This document shows positions 29,926-45,038 of a DNA stretch of 64,000 nt, piece after piece. The position numbers and the translations under genes were made by a program. How positions within the stretch are numbered: position 1 is the stretch's first letter; every line of letters begins with the position of its first letter. A model generated the notes under the pieces. It had not been told where the DNA came from, made no database searches, and saw only the letters and a program-made list of their open reading frames with translations. The DNA lies in the NCBI GenBank assembly GCA_016758965.1, contig JAEPRB010000077.1, forward strand, positions 1 to 64,000, read 5' to 3'. Source of the DNA: Circinella minor. Taxonomy: Eukaryota; Mucoromycota; Mucoromycetes; Mucorales; Lichtheimiaceae.

Positions 29926-32738
29926 TAGAACAAAAAAATAATGATAATAAAAAAAGAAAAGAAAAGAGAAGGAAAGAGAAGGAAAGAAAAGAATGTAAAA
30001 GAAACAAGGAAACAAAAATATTTATTTTTGGATTGTTTGGAAGGCTTTTTGGTCTTTGGGTTGTGTAAATTTATAAATTGTTCGCTTTTGCTGCCATTTA
30101 AATCACTTCAACCGGTTTGAACCCCAAAATGCATGTACGTTTTTGGGTCAATTTGTACTACTCCAGAAACGGAAGATCGGATTAAGACTAGTAGTATGTG
30201 CTTGTACTTGGTCGTGTGGGTTTCCTCTATTGGATTCTATTAATTCGTGTGATTGGATTAGGATCATGCTTTTTTTTTGATGTACAATTATGATGGTAAC
30301 ACAATCTTCACTTTTTAATACTTTGATGTCACAGAAAAAAGATTCTCTCTCCTTCTCCTCAATAATATATAATACTATTTTATTTTCGGAATATATCTGT
30401 ATATCATATGAACCAAGATTATGCCTCATGGATATTTATTACATCATATATGATATATATATATATATATAGTCTACTTATTTATGATCGAAATGAATAA
30501 CCTTTATAATAAGATAAAGAAACCAGATAAGTTTGACAAAATAATTTGTGTAACCTTTCAATACTATGTACATAGAAAGCTGTCAATTCACGTAATAATA
30601 TAATTTTTTACAGAAATTAGTAAATAAGTGTATTTGCTACGTACAACAATCAATATACGTTTTTCTTTTTATGAAAGAGAATATTATACTTTGTTCCTAG
30701 GTATAATTGAATTCAGGGCACCTTTTTTTTTTTTTGTTTGTTCATCAATTTCCGATACTAAGTTACTTTATAATGCAGATAGATTTACTTTTAGGCGAAA
30801 AAGTTTAATAATTAACTAGTTATTACAATTGTTTCAGAATTTTTCGAACAACTTTAAAGTTAGAGGTTAGATGAAAAATAAAATTATTATTATTTACTTA
30901 TATATAGGATAAAAGACCACCGGTAAGTACGTCTTCCATTTAATAATATACATATTAAACTACGTATAGAATAAAAGAAAAACATATAAACTATGTTTTT
31001 TTTTTCTGGCAATAGTAATTCCAATCACATATACGTACTGTTACGCGCAATTATATTTTTCCAAGTAGATATGAATCTTCTTATGATGAAAAAGAAAACG
31101 AGAAATCTTTCGTATTTTGTTTTGCACATATAAACAAAGATAAATGAAGAAAAGACTATCATAGTTATAATATATCATTATAATAAATTACTCCCGTTTT
31201 CACGTGAAATAAAATCAAGAGTTTCAAAATGATATGGAGTAAGTATTTTTAATGGAATCTCTTTTCTTTTCTTTTAAAAAAAAAAGCTATCATATCATAA
31301 CCAATCCATGTGGCTAATCAACCTAGCTTTATTACACATATCAATATGGAAATCACACAATATTTTATTACTACGTATTATGATATAACGTCATCATTGT
31401 GCCCAATGTAGTAATGTTATACTGTTGTTAGAGGGTAGTAAACTTTTTTTTGAGAAAAAAAAACCAAATCTTTAGCACTTTTTTTTTCTACGTACTTTTT
31501 TTTTTCAGATACACTTTCACAGTATACAGTAGTCAATAGCGAAAAAAAATAATTTAGTGAGTGTTTGGAGAATAAAGGAGTCTTAAACTATAAAAAATAA
31601 AAATCCATAGTTTGATTTTCGTCTTTTTAGTTATTAAATTAACATTTACGTACACACTTTAATTTTCCAGTACCTTTTATGGTATTTACCACTACTCGAT
31701 ACACAAGCATCATCGATGGAAAGTGAATATGTTATTATGATACCATAACTCTTTCTGTCGTTTTTTTTAATTGTACAAATGTCTATTACGCTGATTGAAG
31801 TAGACCTTCCATTTTGCAGTTCAAACTATTCTATCTAAGGTTCAGCTGTTTCTTTTATTGACAATGATGAAGCAAATGCTAATAGATAATACTGCAATAG
31901 CCCAATATCCATTCGTAGTATATTTCTGTTTCAACTGATCATTTGCTGTTATTATTTATACACCGATTGAATATATTAAATTGGTCAAACAAATATCATA
32001 GACAACATAGAAAATATCACTGGCATTGAAACACAAAAGTACTTCACTACTTGATCATGCTTTTCTCTACTATCATGATTATGTGGAAAACGATCCTTCT
32101 GCTGAAACAAAAGAATTACAAGTTCCTTGCTTTACGTCCCGGTATGCGTCTAAATTTGTTGATGCTTTAACTAAAACTTGTTCGAGGTAGTGGTGTTTAC
32201 GACGCCTTAAGGCTCTCATAGCCTTGTCAATAACATTGTCATTGATAATATATTGTCTTTAGTATGATAGAATAGTTTTTTTTTTTTTTTTTTTTAGCTA
32301 ATGATGATATTCCCTGTAAAAATATAATAGTATAACTTGAGCGGTCCATCAACAAAGCTGTAAATAATATTAGCTAAGAAGTTTCTTCGATTAGTAGTTG
32401 ATAAAATATAATAAAAAAGGTTCGACAAGTTAAAAAAAAAGTTACCATGGTCACTATTACGTAGTAACAGTTGATTCTTGAATCGTATACTTAATTTTTA
32501 CCTGGACATATAACTTGGCTAGATAGAAGAGTAAGCCATATAAGATAATCGAATAATTTCAGTATTAATAGTTATCTACGTAATGCCTTCTTAAGACATA
32601 ACTAATCATATATTATTCAAAATATCAATAACCCCTTTCACAAGTAAATCCATCTTTGTTTTGGGATATGTTCAAAGGGAAGAAAAAACGTGTTTTTATT
32701 ATTATTATATTATTACTATTTATAAATTATTTTTTACT
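29926..32738. other. 2.8-kb intergenic region
   Basis: Upstream of Vip1 (minus) and downstream of SRP54 (minus). The first ~100 bp next to Vip1 is purine-rich (AAAGAAAAGAGAAGG type), suitable for a 5' UTR on the minus strand. The rest is A+T-rich with homopolymer runs and no gene, except a short coding-like relic at 32011-32190 listed separately. Confidence 0.5.
32011..32190 (+). pseudogene. Short coding-like relic, unknown
   Basis: A frame open from 32011 to a TAG at 32188 without an ATG. It contains LLDHAFLYYHDYVENDPSAE and then CFTSRYASKFVDALTKTC. Amino-acid composition and locally lower A+T make it look like an eroded gene piece rather than random DNA. I do not recognise the family and see no splice sites that extend it. 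Confidence 0.3.
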
Positions 32739-35047
<2,309 letters not shown>

Positions 35048-37653
35048 GGTTATTTAAAAGTTGTGCGTAGAAGAGGATAAGTCAAAGCAGCAGACAAAAT
35101 AAAAACCTCGTTTCGACCTTAAATTTCTGCGGACTTTCGATACTGAATGTTTCTCATTTCTCTGTAATCTGGGAACAAGTAGAACATGAAAAACGCAGCA
35201 TGATTTTTTTTTTCGATGAAATAGCATGTACAGAATCAAACAGTTGCTTTTGAAGTCATTATTTAACATTAGCGTCACACCCAAAAAAAATATAGAATTG
35301 AACCATCTACTGAATATAATTTATTACTAAATACAAACTTGATGCTAATATCTTTGTTATAGCTATCAATGCATTTTTGATACAAATTAAGGTTACATTT
35401 TTGTCTTTCTACCATATATTAATTCAAAACTTCTTAATTAAACGAGCAGGTTTGATAATAAGTTACACTCCAAAAAAAAAACATTTGAAATGATACACAA
35501 TAGTTAAAATCGACAAAGTTCTTTTAATCAAATGTGATCATTTTTACTCCAATATCTTACAAACTTTTTTTTTAAAAAAAAAATGAAATGAGTGATATAC
35601 GTGAACTCATCATCCAATATATTGACAAATTTTCTCAATGCTTAATTTTTTTTTTATTACCAAACGACAGCCCATCAATGGATAGTGTTTTGATAATAAC
35701 TGTCATTTCTGTTTTATGAACGGTACAAGCGGTACATTCTTACAATTCAGTTCTATAACCAAATTGAGCGTAAATAGTTATGAGAGCAAACTATTTTAGA
35801 GTGTTGTTGAATATTTTAAGAAATATACATAAAATCAATGCGAATGATATATGCTTCTTTTGTCAAGAACCGGCAAACACATATTATCTACACGCACACA
35901 ACCTCTATTATTGCTTTTTCTCCAAGATAATTTTAAATGCGGTATATACTATTTAAATGCGTACTATAACCACTGACTTTGTACATCAGATAGTGTCTGA
36001 CGGCTCATAAATCTACCACATAGTGCAACTAAAATTACATTAACCATTCATGTTATTCTTTCCTTTTTATTGAGGTATAAGGTGTGATCAATGAATTTCT
36101 ACAGTAATGAACAATACTTCAAACACAGCGGAGCTATGATTCTAACAATTGATCGTCTACTACACTATCAATTTCAGCCCGATGTTACTGTGAGAAAATT
36201 TATTTTGACCGCGTTCTTGTAATCTATAGATCATATCTGTGTGTGATGTACTAAGATTGTGTTCCAGGCAAAATTAATTTATTTTGATACGTACACAGTG
36301 TTCCAGTGAATTCATTCAAAAAACTTGCATTGTATATCAGCTGGTTAGGGGAGGGGGGGCTAGCTACGTTTACAGCACGGTCCCGTCAATTCCATGTATT
36401 CCATTTTTGGGTATTTTGTGAAATAAGCGAGAGGTAAAATTATCGGGAGAACCGTATCGCAGGTGAAAACAGGCAAGCCTTTTTAATAGGTATTTATGAA
36501 CCATCATTGCTCCTTGTAATTGATAAATTTATTGATAATCATGGAAGTTGATGCCTATTATATTATATAATTGAAAACAACTCCTCACGTTCCTTGTAAT
36601 CAGGGTGAATCATTAAATAAGATAGAAACTGTTATAGGAACATTGAGAATGTGCCAAATAACAACAGCTTCCAAGGAAACACATAATAGGTGTGATAACG
36701 ACCATCACAGTTAGCAGTATACTGTTACTATGTACAAAGCATGAAAGTACACCTATGTAGAGATATTTAGCTGCAATATAAATATTTGTATAGTAATAAT
36801 AGATACATTCTCATCTGACCGAAACGTCATGGTTTCCAATCGATTCAAAGTTACTACAGCACTTGCTGCTTCTATTCGGTAAACTGGCTGGGAATTACTA
36901 TTGCGTTTGACATCCATATCTTGGTTATAATATTACTTAAATGGTAACGGAAGAGCTTTTCTTTGTTCAGCGTTGAAGTTCTTCCCTTTGTTCCCGCACC
37001 AAGTGTCCAGTCTTATAGATACTTACCAAGCTATGCGAAAATTTCTGCTTAGAAACTATGTTTGTACATCAGCAAATGATTTGTACGAAATAAATTCAAG
37101 GCATTCCATGGTTTGGCCATTGATCAATATATGACTAGAATGAAAAAGTCACTTTTCCTGTATTTCCCGTCGTTCGGAACTCGTGCCGTGGTGTAATGGA
37201 AGAGTGCCACAACAAAGAAGAAGCCAATGCCAACAGACCCCCCGTTCGGGTCACGTCCAAGTCCTAGTAAATGCCATTTCGAGTTCTTATAAAAAGTCAT
37301 TCTATAGCTATATATCTGTTTGTAAAAAAATCTATCAAATTCACCTCTACCCTACCCCCGCTATAATGAAATTTCAGTGGCCATCAATAAAACTCACTTC
37401 ACATGCTGTGAATTCTTAAAAAAAAATTGTATCTATCAAGTTAATCATAGACAATGGCTAGTACTACAGGTAAGCAATATGCTATTATTTCCTAATACTT
37501 TATTTCATTATTATAACAGCGAATCATTAATGTGCAATTTTTTATTAATTGATAAATAACAATGAATATCGTTTTCTAGTGAACTAATAAATTTATTTAT
37601 TACTCAAAATCCTTTGAATTTTGTTTTTTTTTACAATATATACGAGAATCATG
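35048..37653. other. 2.6-kb intergenic region
   Basis: Upstream of SRP54 and downstream of the BRE4-like gene, both on the minus strand. The middle part (about 36100-37300) is less A/T-rich and includes a stop-interrupted coding relic (36948-37292). No tRNA or other RNA gene could be supported. Confidence 0.5.
36948..37292 (+). pseudogene. Stop-interrupted coding relic, unknown family
   Basis: One frame of 345 nt reads as protein-like sequence with only three internal stops: TAG at 37050, TGA at 37077 and TAA at 37194. Segments include SVEVLPFVPAPSVQSYRYLP, FKAFHGLAIDQYMTRMKKS and KPMPTDPPFGSRPSPSKC, so the end is Pro/Ser/Lys-rich and basic. All three stops are one C-to-T change from CAG, CGA or CAA, like those in the retrotransposon. 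Transposon origin is plausible but not shown. Confidence 0.4.
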
Positions 37654-40600
37654 CTAATACTGTTGATTTGGTATAAGTTCCTCGTCCAAATGTTTTGCAC
37701 GATCAGAATATCTGGCTTCACCCACGATAAAACGAACTAATTTGGTCAAATGTTCTAATTCATCAACAATTTCTGCAGAACTAAACGCCATACAATACCA
37801 AGACAAATTATTAAACTTCACCCAACGATCCCCACCTTCTTCTTCGTTTCGACGACGATCAAGAATACGTTTCCGTGCTGCTCTCATTGAAGGAAGATAG
37901 ACTGGTAATGGGACTTTGGAGGCTAATGAACTTGATATTGTATAAAAATGAAGCATCAATGATGCAACCTGTATATGTATATATTTATATTAGTATCTCA
38001 GTTTTATACATATAATAATAAATAGAAATAGTAAAAAGGTTAATAAATTCATATTCATTTTTCCTCCTTGTTATAATACTTGCCATGTCTCGTCTATATT
38101 TATAATGGTGTTGATTACAAATATCAAGCTTCACAATCCAAGGCATTTGAAGTAATGCCACACGAATACTTCCAAGATTATCAAGAATAGCTTGAGTTGA
38201 ATTAATCATTTCTCGATAGATTTCTTTTGGAAATGGACCTTTCAACCTAGGTTCATTATCAGTAAGTTCTAAAAGAACCGATGTGGAATTTATAGAGGAT
38301 TGGATCTTTTGTTCCATTTGTGTACAGCGCTTAATATCATCTTCACTAGGCGGTATACTAAGATCATGGTATAAGAACGTGCCAGTTAAAAAGTTATAAT
38401 ACTCTCCTAATCGATTTGCAATACTTGATACAGATTGACGAGTTGCATGTCTTGCAATAAATGGCCATACAGCACTAAAGCAACGAAGCAGTCGTATATA
38501 TATAATATTAGATATAACATTTTACGTGATAAAATTATCATATGAAATGACAAGAGAAGCAACATGACTTACGAGTTTAAGAACGTAGCGACTGTTATTG
38601 TTACGTATTATCAACGTTGTGGTACGTATTTAATAATAAAAAGTTATGTAGCATGATATTATTATTAAATAAATACATTGAAATTCGTTTTCTTTCTTAT
38701 TTGTTTTTGTAATAAAAGATAATAACTTACCAATAATGCCGATAATAATCGTAACAATTCTTTTCCTATATATACATACGAATTAAAGACACGAGTTTTC
38801 TTCCCACTTTATTTTTTCGTTTTTTTACAGGACAGTAATGTATCAAACTTTAAAGAAAATGATTATCTGAACACATACCAAACAGTTGTGGAGATACTCT
38901 CATTATTATCAGGAGGTTTCACATACCGTGTTAATGCAACAGCAACATAAGTAATCAAAACAACAATGCCCACTTTATTGTATGTACTGCCTAAATGAAC
39001 ATAGAAAAAGGGAAGGGCTATAAAATAACATGTTAAACCAGTTTAGTCTAAGTACTCCTTTTATAATGCATGAATGGGAACAATTTAGACTTACCTAAGA
39101 GTACTGCAAACAATGCAAGAACATAGGCACGGCCATTATCAGATTCTAATGCTGCCCATCCAAATAATCCTCCAATGAATGTACCAGCTACTCTCCATAA
39201 ACCAGTATGTAACGTACCACCACTACCAATATATTGTAATTATTTTCATATCAGTTTCTCACCGTATTCATAATATTATCAGAATAAGATGTTATATTAT
39301 TATCCAATATATGTATATATATATATAATATTATTAGCATATAAATACTTTTATATACCTTGTGGGGTTCATAGTAGCAATAACAGTGATAGAAGCCCAC
39401 TGCCCTCGATCTCGAATATACCATCCATTTGATTCGGGTACAAACGCCGGAATACAAAGAGAAGTAACTGCAGCGGCAGTTTTAATTGCAAATTTGACTT
39501 CGTATTTTGTCAAATAGTGTAGAACACACCATATTTGATAGCGTAATTTTATAATTAATGGTGTCTTTGGTTGCTCACGTTTTCTACCACGTTGTTGTGA
39601 AATGGTATCATCGTCGCTATCACTTCCTACTTCTCCATTATTACCTTCAATCTCGTTTTCATTCCATCGTCGCGGAGCTGCTAGTTGATTTTCGATATCC
39701 ATAAGAAGTACACTGTCGCGTCGTGGTGGATGATCTATATGACGGCCTCTTTTTCGTACATTGCTTATTCTGTTGCTCTGAGATCGCAGGGAATGATCAC
39801 TACTATTTGCAGCACTATTCTTCGTGCTTGCATGTGATTTGATTAGTTCTAAACGTCGAGTTGATGATACTACTGTTGAAGAACTTCTTGTTGACTTGAA
39901 TCGTTTGATATTTTGTCCTTGCAATACAACAAGTCGATATTCGTTAGTAACATTGTTAGTATGCTCTTCGTCTTTGGTGTCATGAATTAAGGTTCCTATA
40001 TATTTTTTATTTCAAATATGTATATTCATTAGGAAATACATCTGGTCAATTATTCTAAACGCATAAAACATATTCTACTAAAGCAAAAAAAGAAAGTATT
40101 ATATATATACCAGGTGAATGTCCACCCTTGTCACGAGTACTTTGATGATTATTCGAATTGAGCCATTTACGTAACCAACGAAGTGTTGGACGGGGTATAT
40201 AAAGTCTTCTTCTTGGTTTTTTCTTATACCGTTCCCTGAGTTCACTCATGTTGCGAGTCATTATTCCCAATTCTTTACAAATTTCTCGTATGGTAAAAAT
40301 AAAAAAGAAAACCATAAATAATTCTTCTCGAATCGTTAAATCAAGTGGTGGGTCCTCCTCCTCCCCCTCCTCATTCTGAGAAGTAGTACTTAATCTTTTG
40401 TTATGTTCATACAGTGCACGGATACGTCCTTTTTCATCAGCATCAAATTTTCGTAAAGCTTGAATCATGTCATCAGCACAAGTACAATGATCAACGTCGT
40501 GAGGACGTGGCCGTCGTTGTGGTCTACTACTACTTGCAGTTTTATTATTGGTTCTCTTTTCGCCGTGTACATTTTTGCCTGTCGATTTGTTTTTGCTTTT

Positions 40601-42610
40601 ATTCTTGTGACAACAATCAGAAAATAAAAAGGATAACCACATTGTGTCGCCCATATTACTATCGTCATCCCCATTTGTTGCTTTGGGATCATTGATGATC
40701 GCTCGTGAAATACCGTCACGAACACAAACAAGCGCATCGACACATCGAATGGATAACTGGGTTAATGGCTCACGTAAACTTTCAAGGTACGTGAATAATA
40801 GGTTCCGATCTTTACGAGAATGCAGTACTTTTCTTCGCTTTTGTGGTGTTGCTACAGGTTGCTTTTGTATTGATGGTGATAATCGCTTTGGGATATTGAG
40901 AAAGCTCCTGAATGATGATACTGAAAGTTGATTCCGATCGGCATTATTATCGTCATCTTCATTCTCATCATCAGCCTCGCCATCTAATATATGTGGTATT
41001 GTGGTAGAGTTCCTTTTATATTGTTTGTTATGCATTGCTGTCGTTTTTAAGTCATTCACTGCTGCTGGGGCAGGTGGGGCACTTGAACGTAGTAATTGAG
41101 CTTTTTTTGGTGACAGGTGATTATCATTCTCTGTAGTTGTCACTCTCGTCATAAATGGTGCTTCATCTACAACTGATAGCGGTGTTGCTGAGGCTACTTC
41201 TTTGTCATCATTATCTGAAGGGGATAAACGGGTCGAAATATCACTTTCGTTGTCATCATTGTCATTGTCACTATCATTCTCTTCATCATCACGATTGCTA
41301 TCATTTTCAACTGAAGCTAATATACTGTCAAACAATTCCCGTTCACTCTGTAACCCTCTGCTCAATGCACTGAGATGCTTTATAATACGTTCCAACGATT
41401 TTCGAATACTAATCAGTTCTGTAGGTCGTATTCGGGTATAGGATATTTCATATTTTGCTTCTTTGTAGGCACTTCGTACTTTGGTCAGACAATTACGCAT
41501 TTTTTCTGCTGTATCATCAATTGTCTTTGATGGAATCATATCAACACCAGGTTCCAGGAAGAATTGTTTGGTGATCATATCAAGCATATCTTTACTACTT
41601 GTCATAGTATCTCTTAATGCACGCCCTTATGAAATAAGAAAAATAAATATATACATAAATAATAATGAGAGTACATATTTTAATTAATTATCTTTTGAAA
41701 GTCTTTGCTTTATACAAGAAAAAAAAACAATGTTTACCTAATCCATCCACTGCTGTTTCTGGCCACACCACTAAATTCACTACTAGTGATATACCACACC
41801 CAATCAATAACGAGCATCCCATTTGTAAAGGAATACTGTAAGGAATTGTCAAAGCCCTGGTACCATTGGTCAATACAAATACTTGAAGTATCATAAAATG
41901 TAACGAAAAGAAAAATAATTTGGGGAATAATTGACGTAATAATTGAGCTCCAAATATGCCACATAAAAGAAAAATACCATTAGCAGTTGATCCTACTTGG
42001 GTTTGATGTGGATGATGAATATTATAATGAACGGAAGATGCTAAAGCAGCGATACTATAAATAACACCCAAGACAATCCCAGATACGGCCATGATAGTAG
42101 CATCTAACTGTGCTCCCATACTTCGACCTGGATGAGAAAATAAACATCCAGTAGCCACTAAAAACGGTGCTATTCCTAACCCATTTGAAATAGGACGAAT
42201 AAGAATGAACAATGTGCTGATGAAATAAGCTGTCGCACATTTCAGTACTCGGTGAACAACACGTCTTGGGAAATTTTTATGCAGAAATTTTCGTAGACGT
42301 TCCTTGCGTGTTTGTTTTGATTGATCTTTTTTTTGTGGATATAAGGAAGCTTCTCGTGACGATTGTATCCACTCTTCGAGTTCATGTGGGTAACGTACAT
42401 CTCGTTCTTCACCGTTTTGTTGTTGTGTTGATGATAAAGAGCGTTTTGGGTTATCATCGTTAGATATTTTTATGTTGAAATAGCTAGATAATAAAATTGT
42501 ATGTACAGTAGTATAGTAATTTTGTTAAATTTTTTGGATATGATTTTGTATTATTATACTATATAATTCATCAATAATCTTTACCCTGGATTTCGATCTT
42601 CATTGCTCAT
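37654..42610 (-). CDS. BRE4/aromatic acid exporter-type membrane protein (ArAE_2 / FUSC / DUF2421)
   Basis: Ten minus-strand exons (42585-42610, 41738-42483, 40111-41625, 39359-39995, 39095-39222, 38879-39017, 38731-38765, 38573-38591, 38084-38474, 37654-37968) give 1316 aa. A basic N-terminal stretch precedes membrane helices (CATAYFISTLFILIRPISNG, MAVSGIVLGVIYSIAAL, LLIGCGISLVVNLVVWPE). A long cytoplasmic part follows (dimer-like helix IISTKD-type region, acidic low-complexity 470-780). A second membrane block has ITVIATMNPTSGGTLHTGLW, VAGTFIGGLFGWAALES and FLNSAVWPFIARHATRQ. The C-terminal DUF2421-like domain contains CTQMEQKIQ and LHFYTISSSLASKVPLP. The duplicated membrane blocks match fungal BRE4 and fusaric-acid-resistance-like proteins. 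The substrate is unknown; brefeldin A sensitivity is the known yeast phenotype. The last intron is GC-AG and two exons are only 35 and 19 nt. Confidence 0.85.
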
Positions 42611-42915
42611 CAGTTTACTCAGCTTTAAAGTGAAAACAAAAAATAAAGGAAAGGAAAATTAGTAATAATAATAATAACAATGATAATAAATGATCAACTA
42701 AAAAAAAAAATATCCGCGGGATTTATACTATTCATCCCCACCCCCCAAATAAAATGGAAATCACTTAACAAAAAAGAGGTTTCAGAGGATGTTATTTTTA
42801 TTATTTTCCATGATATATAAAAAAAAAGAGAAATAGAGAGTGCAAAAGCATGTAAGTGTGAATGAGTGATGGAGAGAGAGGGAGAGGGAGAGGGAGTATA
42901 TGTAAAAAGGTGTAT

Positions 42916-44784
42916 TTAAGCATAATATTGTAATGACATCTTCTTCTTAGCTTGGACCTCCTGTATAGCATCCATAAAGTCTTCATGTGAAATTTCGACG
43001 GCACCTCTTCGCAAAGCAAGCATACCACCTAAATAATATATTAACAGCAAATTAATTAGTAAAAACATTATGTATAAATATGTAAGAGACAAAATAAAAC
43101 AAATAAACAAAATGAATGAATACATACTTTCAACACAAACAGCTTTACATTGGGCACCATTGAATTCATCACAACATCTAGATAATTCTTCAAAGTTAAC
43201 ATCCTTATTCACATTCATTTTACGAGAATGGATTTGAAGAATACGTGCACGTGCTTCTTCATTTGGCAAAGGGAATTCAATTTTTCGATCCAAACGACCT
43301 GATCGAAGCAATGCAGGATCAAGAATATCGATACGATTTGTAGCAGCAATGACCTTAATACGTTCATCCGATGAAAAACCATCCAATTGATTCAATAGTT
43401 CCAACATAGTACGTTGTACTTCACGATCACCAGACTTTTCAGAATCAAAACGCTTTGTACCGATAGCATCCAATTCATCAATAAAAATAATGGCGGGTGC
43501 TTTTTCTTTGGCTAAATTGAATGCATCTCGTACCAATTTTGCACCATCACCAATAAACATTTGTACAAGTTGAGGACCAGCTAATTTCAAATAAGCTGAA
43601 TTTGTTTGTGCTGCACATGCTCTTGCTAAAAGAGTTTTACCAGTACCAGGTGGACCATACATAAGAACACCTTTGGGTGGTTTGATACCAATGTTCTTGA
43701 ATCGGTCGGCATGGGTCATGGGTAAAACAACGGCTTCTACTAATTCTTCAATTTGTTTATCTAAACCACCAACATCATTGTAGTCTTCTGTGGGTTTTTC
43801 ATCTACTTCCATTGCCTTTACACGGGAATCGTATCTATAATTCATATTACACATATCCGTTAAATTAGCTAACCGGATTTGATTATTTCGCTTTTTCTCT
43901 CCCCAATCTAAAAACGCATATTTTTTCATTTAAAAAACACCATAGGTTTCATTTTTGATTACTCACTCTGGTGGCAATGTATCCAAAATCAAAAAGCTAT
44001 CCTTATTAACACCAATGATATCTCCAGGCTTCAATGTTTCTGGGTCAACCAAACCGATCAATGGTAAAAAGACGGTCTATATTATACATTATGCATATTC
44101 AATATCTAGTTCTCTTTTATTGCTGTTCTTTACACTCAATCCTTCCTCACTTTTTATTAAAAAAAAATAACAATAATTTACCTGGCGCGTTGATGTTTTA
44201 ATGACAGCACACTTTCCTTTCCGCCGGGAATCGAGATCAACGTTGGCACCTTCTTCTTCATCCTCATCGGGATCTACATCAAGAAGCTAAAGCAGATATT
44301 ATTAGTAACTTCGTAACCAAGAACATTAGGCTAACGTAATATCATTATCCTTTTTTTAAAAATGAAAAATAAAAGGCAGTTAATTACCTCAACAACGTTA
44401 CCAACAAGGTAAGGAAGTTGTTTGTTCATCTTGATCTTTTCCTTGTTATCTTTGATTCGTTCTTTCATAGCCGCTTGCTCATGTTGCAATCGTACAATTT
44501 CAGATTTCATTACCTATATCAAAGTAAATAATTAAATCTATTAATAAATTGCTTTTGAATGCATAGTAAAAAAAAAGGAATATTATATTTATACATTTAT
44601 ATCTATATATGTATAATATAGATATCTAAATATATTTCTTAATTATGTTGCTAACCTTGATATCATTTTCCAAAAGTCTGGTTCTGTTATTAATTTCTTC
44701 AGGAACTAAACGACGAATTTCAAGCTCAATATCATCGTCTTCTTCGTTATTCTCCCATAATGATTTATCTTCGAGAGTCGTCAT
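42916..44784 (-). CDS. RPT5: 26S proteasome regulatory ATPase subunit Rpt5 (PSMC3)
   Basis: Minus-strand exons 44656-44784, 44388-44513, 44182-44286, 43967-44076, 43128-43834 and 42916-43028 give 429 aa. The acidic N-terminus and coiled coil ([20 protein letters not shown]) precede the OB domain ([40 protein letters not shown]). The AAA+ core follows: Walker [16 protein letters not shown] (~218), Walker [15 protein letters not shown], sensor region [19 protein letters not shown] and arginine fingers [12 protein letters not shown]. The C-terminus ends LQYYA, the HbYX-type tail that opens the 20S gate in Rpt5. The start at MTTLED is preferred over the in-frame upstream ATG at 44859, which would add a T-rich-encoded, non-conserved leader. 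It shares its promoter with eIF3f. Confidence 0.97.
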
Positions 44785-45038
44785 TATATATGCTTTTTTT
44801 TGGGGGGGGAGGAATAATATGTGAAAAAAAAAAAGAAAAGGAATACGCGTTTTATTCAAAGAATCTCCTCCTGCTCATTACGCAACTCTCTTTTAAGCGG
44901 TTCGTTGTCGAAAATGCTATCGGAGATTGAATGCCATTTTTTGAGACTGTCATTATATTTTTTTGTTGAAAAAAAAGCACGTTGGCTTGTGTGTTTTTTC
45001 CCATTTTTACAGATATAATACGATTATAATAATACACG
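44785..45038. promoter_or_regulatory. Bidirectional promoter of Rpt5 and eIF3f
   Basis: Only 254 bp separate the divergent start codons. The GC content in the middle (44870-44935) is higher than elsewhere in intergenic DNA. I looked for the yeast proteasome control element GGTGGCAAA and did not see it, so regulation by an Rpn4-type site is not supported. Confidence 0.55.

Noticed and set aside
36375..36400. CCCGTCAATTCC string resembling a conserved small-subunit rRNA site
   Set aside because: The similarity stops after about 12 bases and the flanks are not rRNA-like.
37185..37250. tRNA-like sequence (TGGTGTAATGG followed by GTTCGGGTC, resembling A and B boxes)
   Set aside because: No seven-base acceptor stem and no proper T-stem could be formed, and the stretch reads in frame as part of the coding relic 36948-37292.
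44785..44859. Longer N-terminus for Rpt5 from the ATG at 44859
   Set aside because: The added residues come from T-rich promoter DNA and are not Rpt5-like; MTTLED at 44784 matches the family length.
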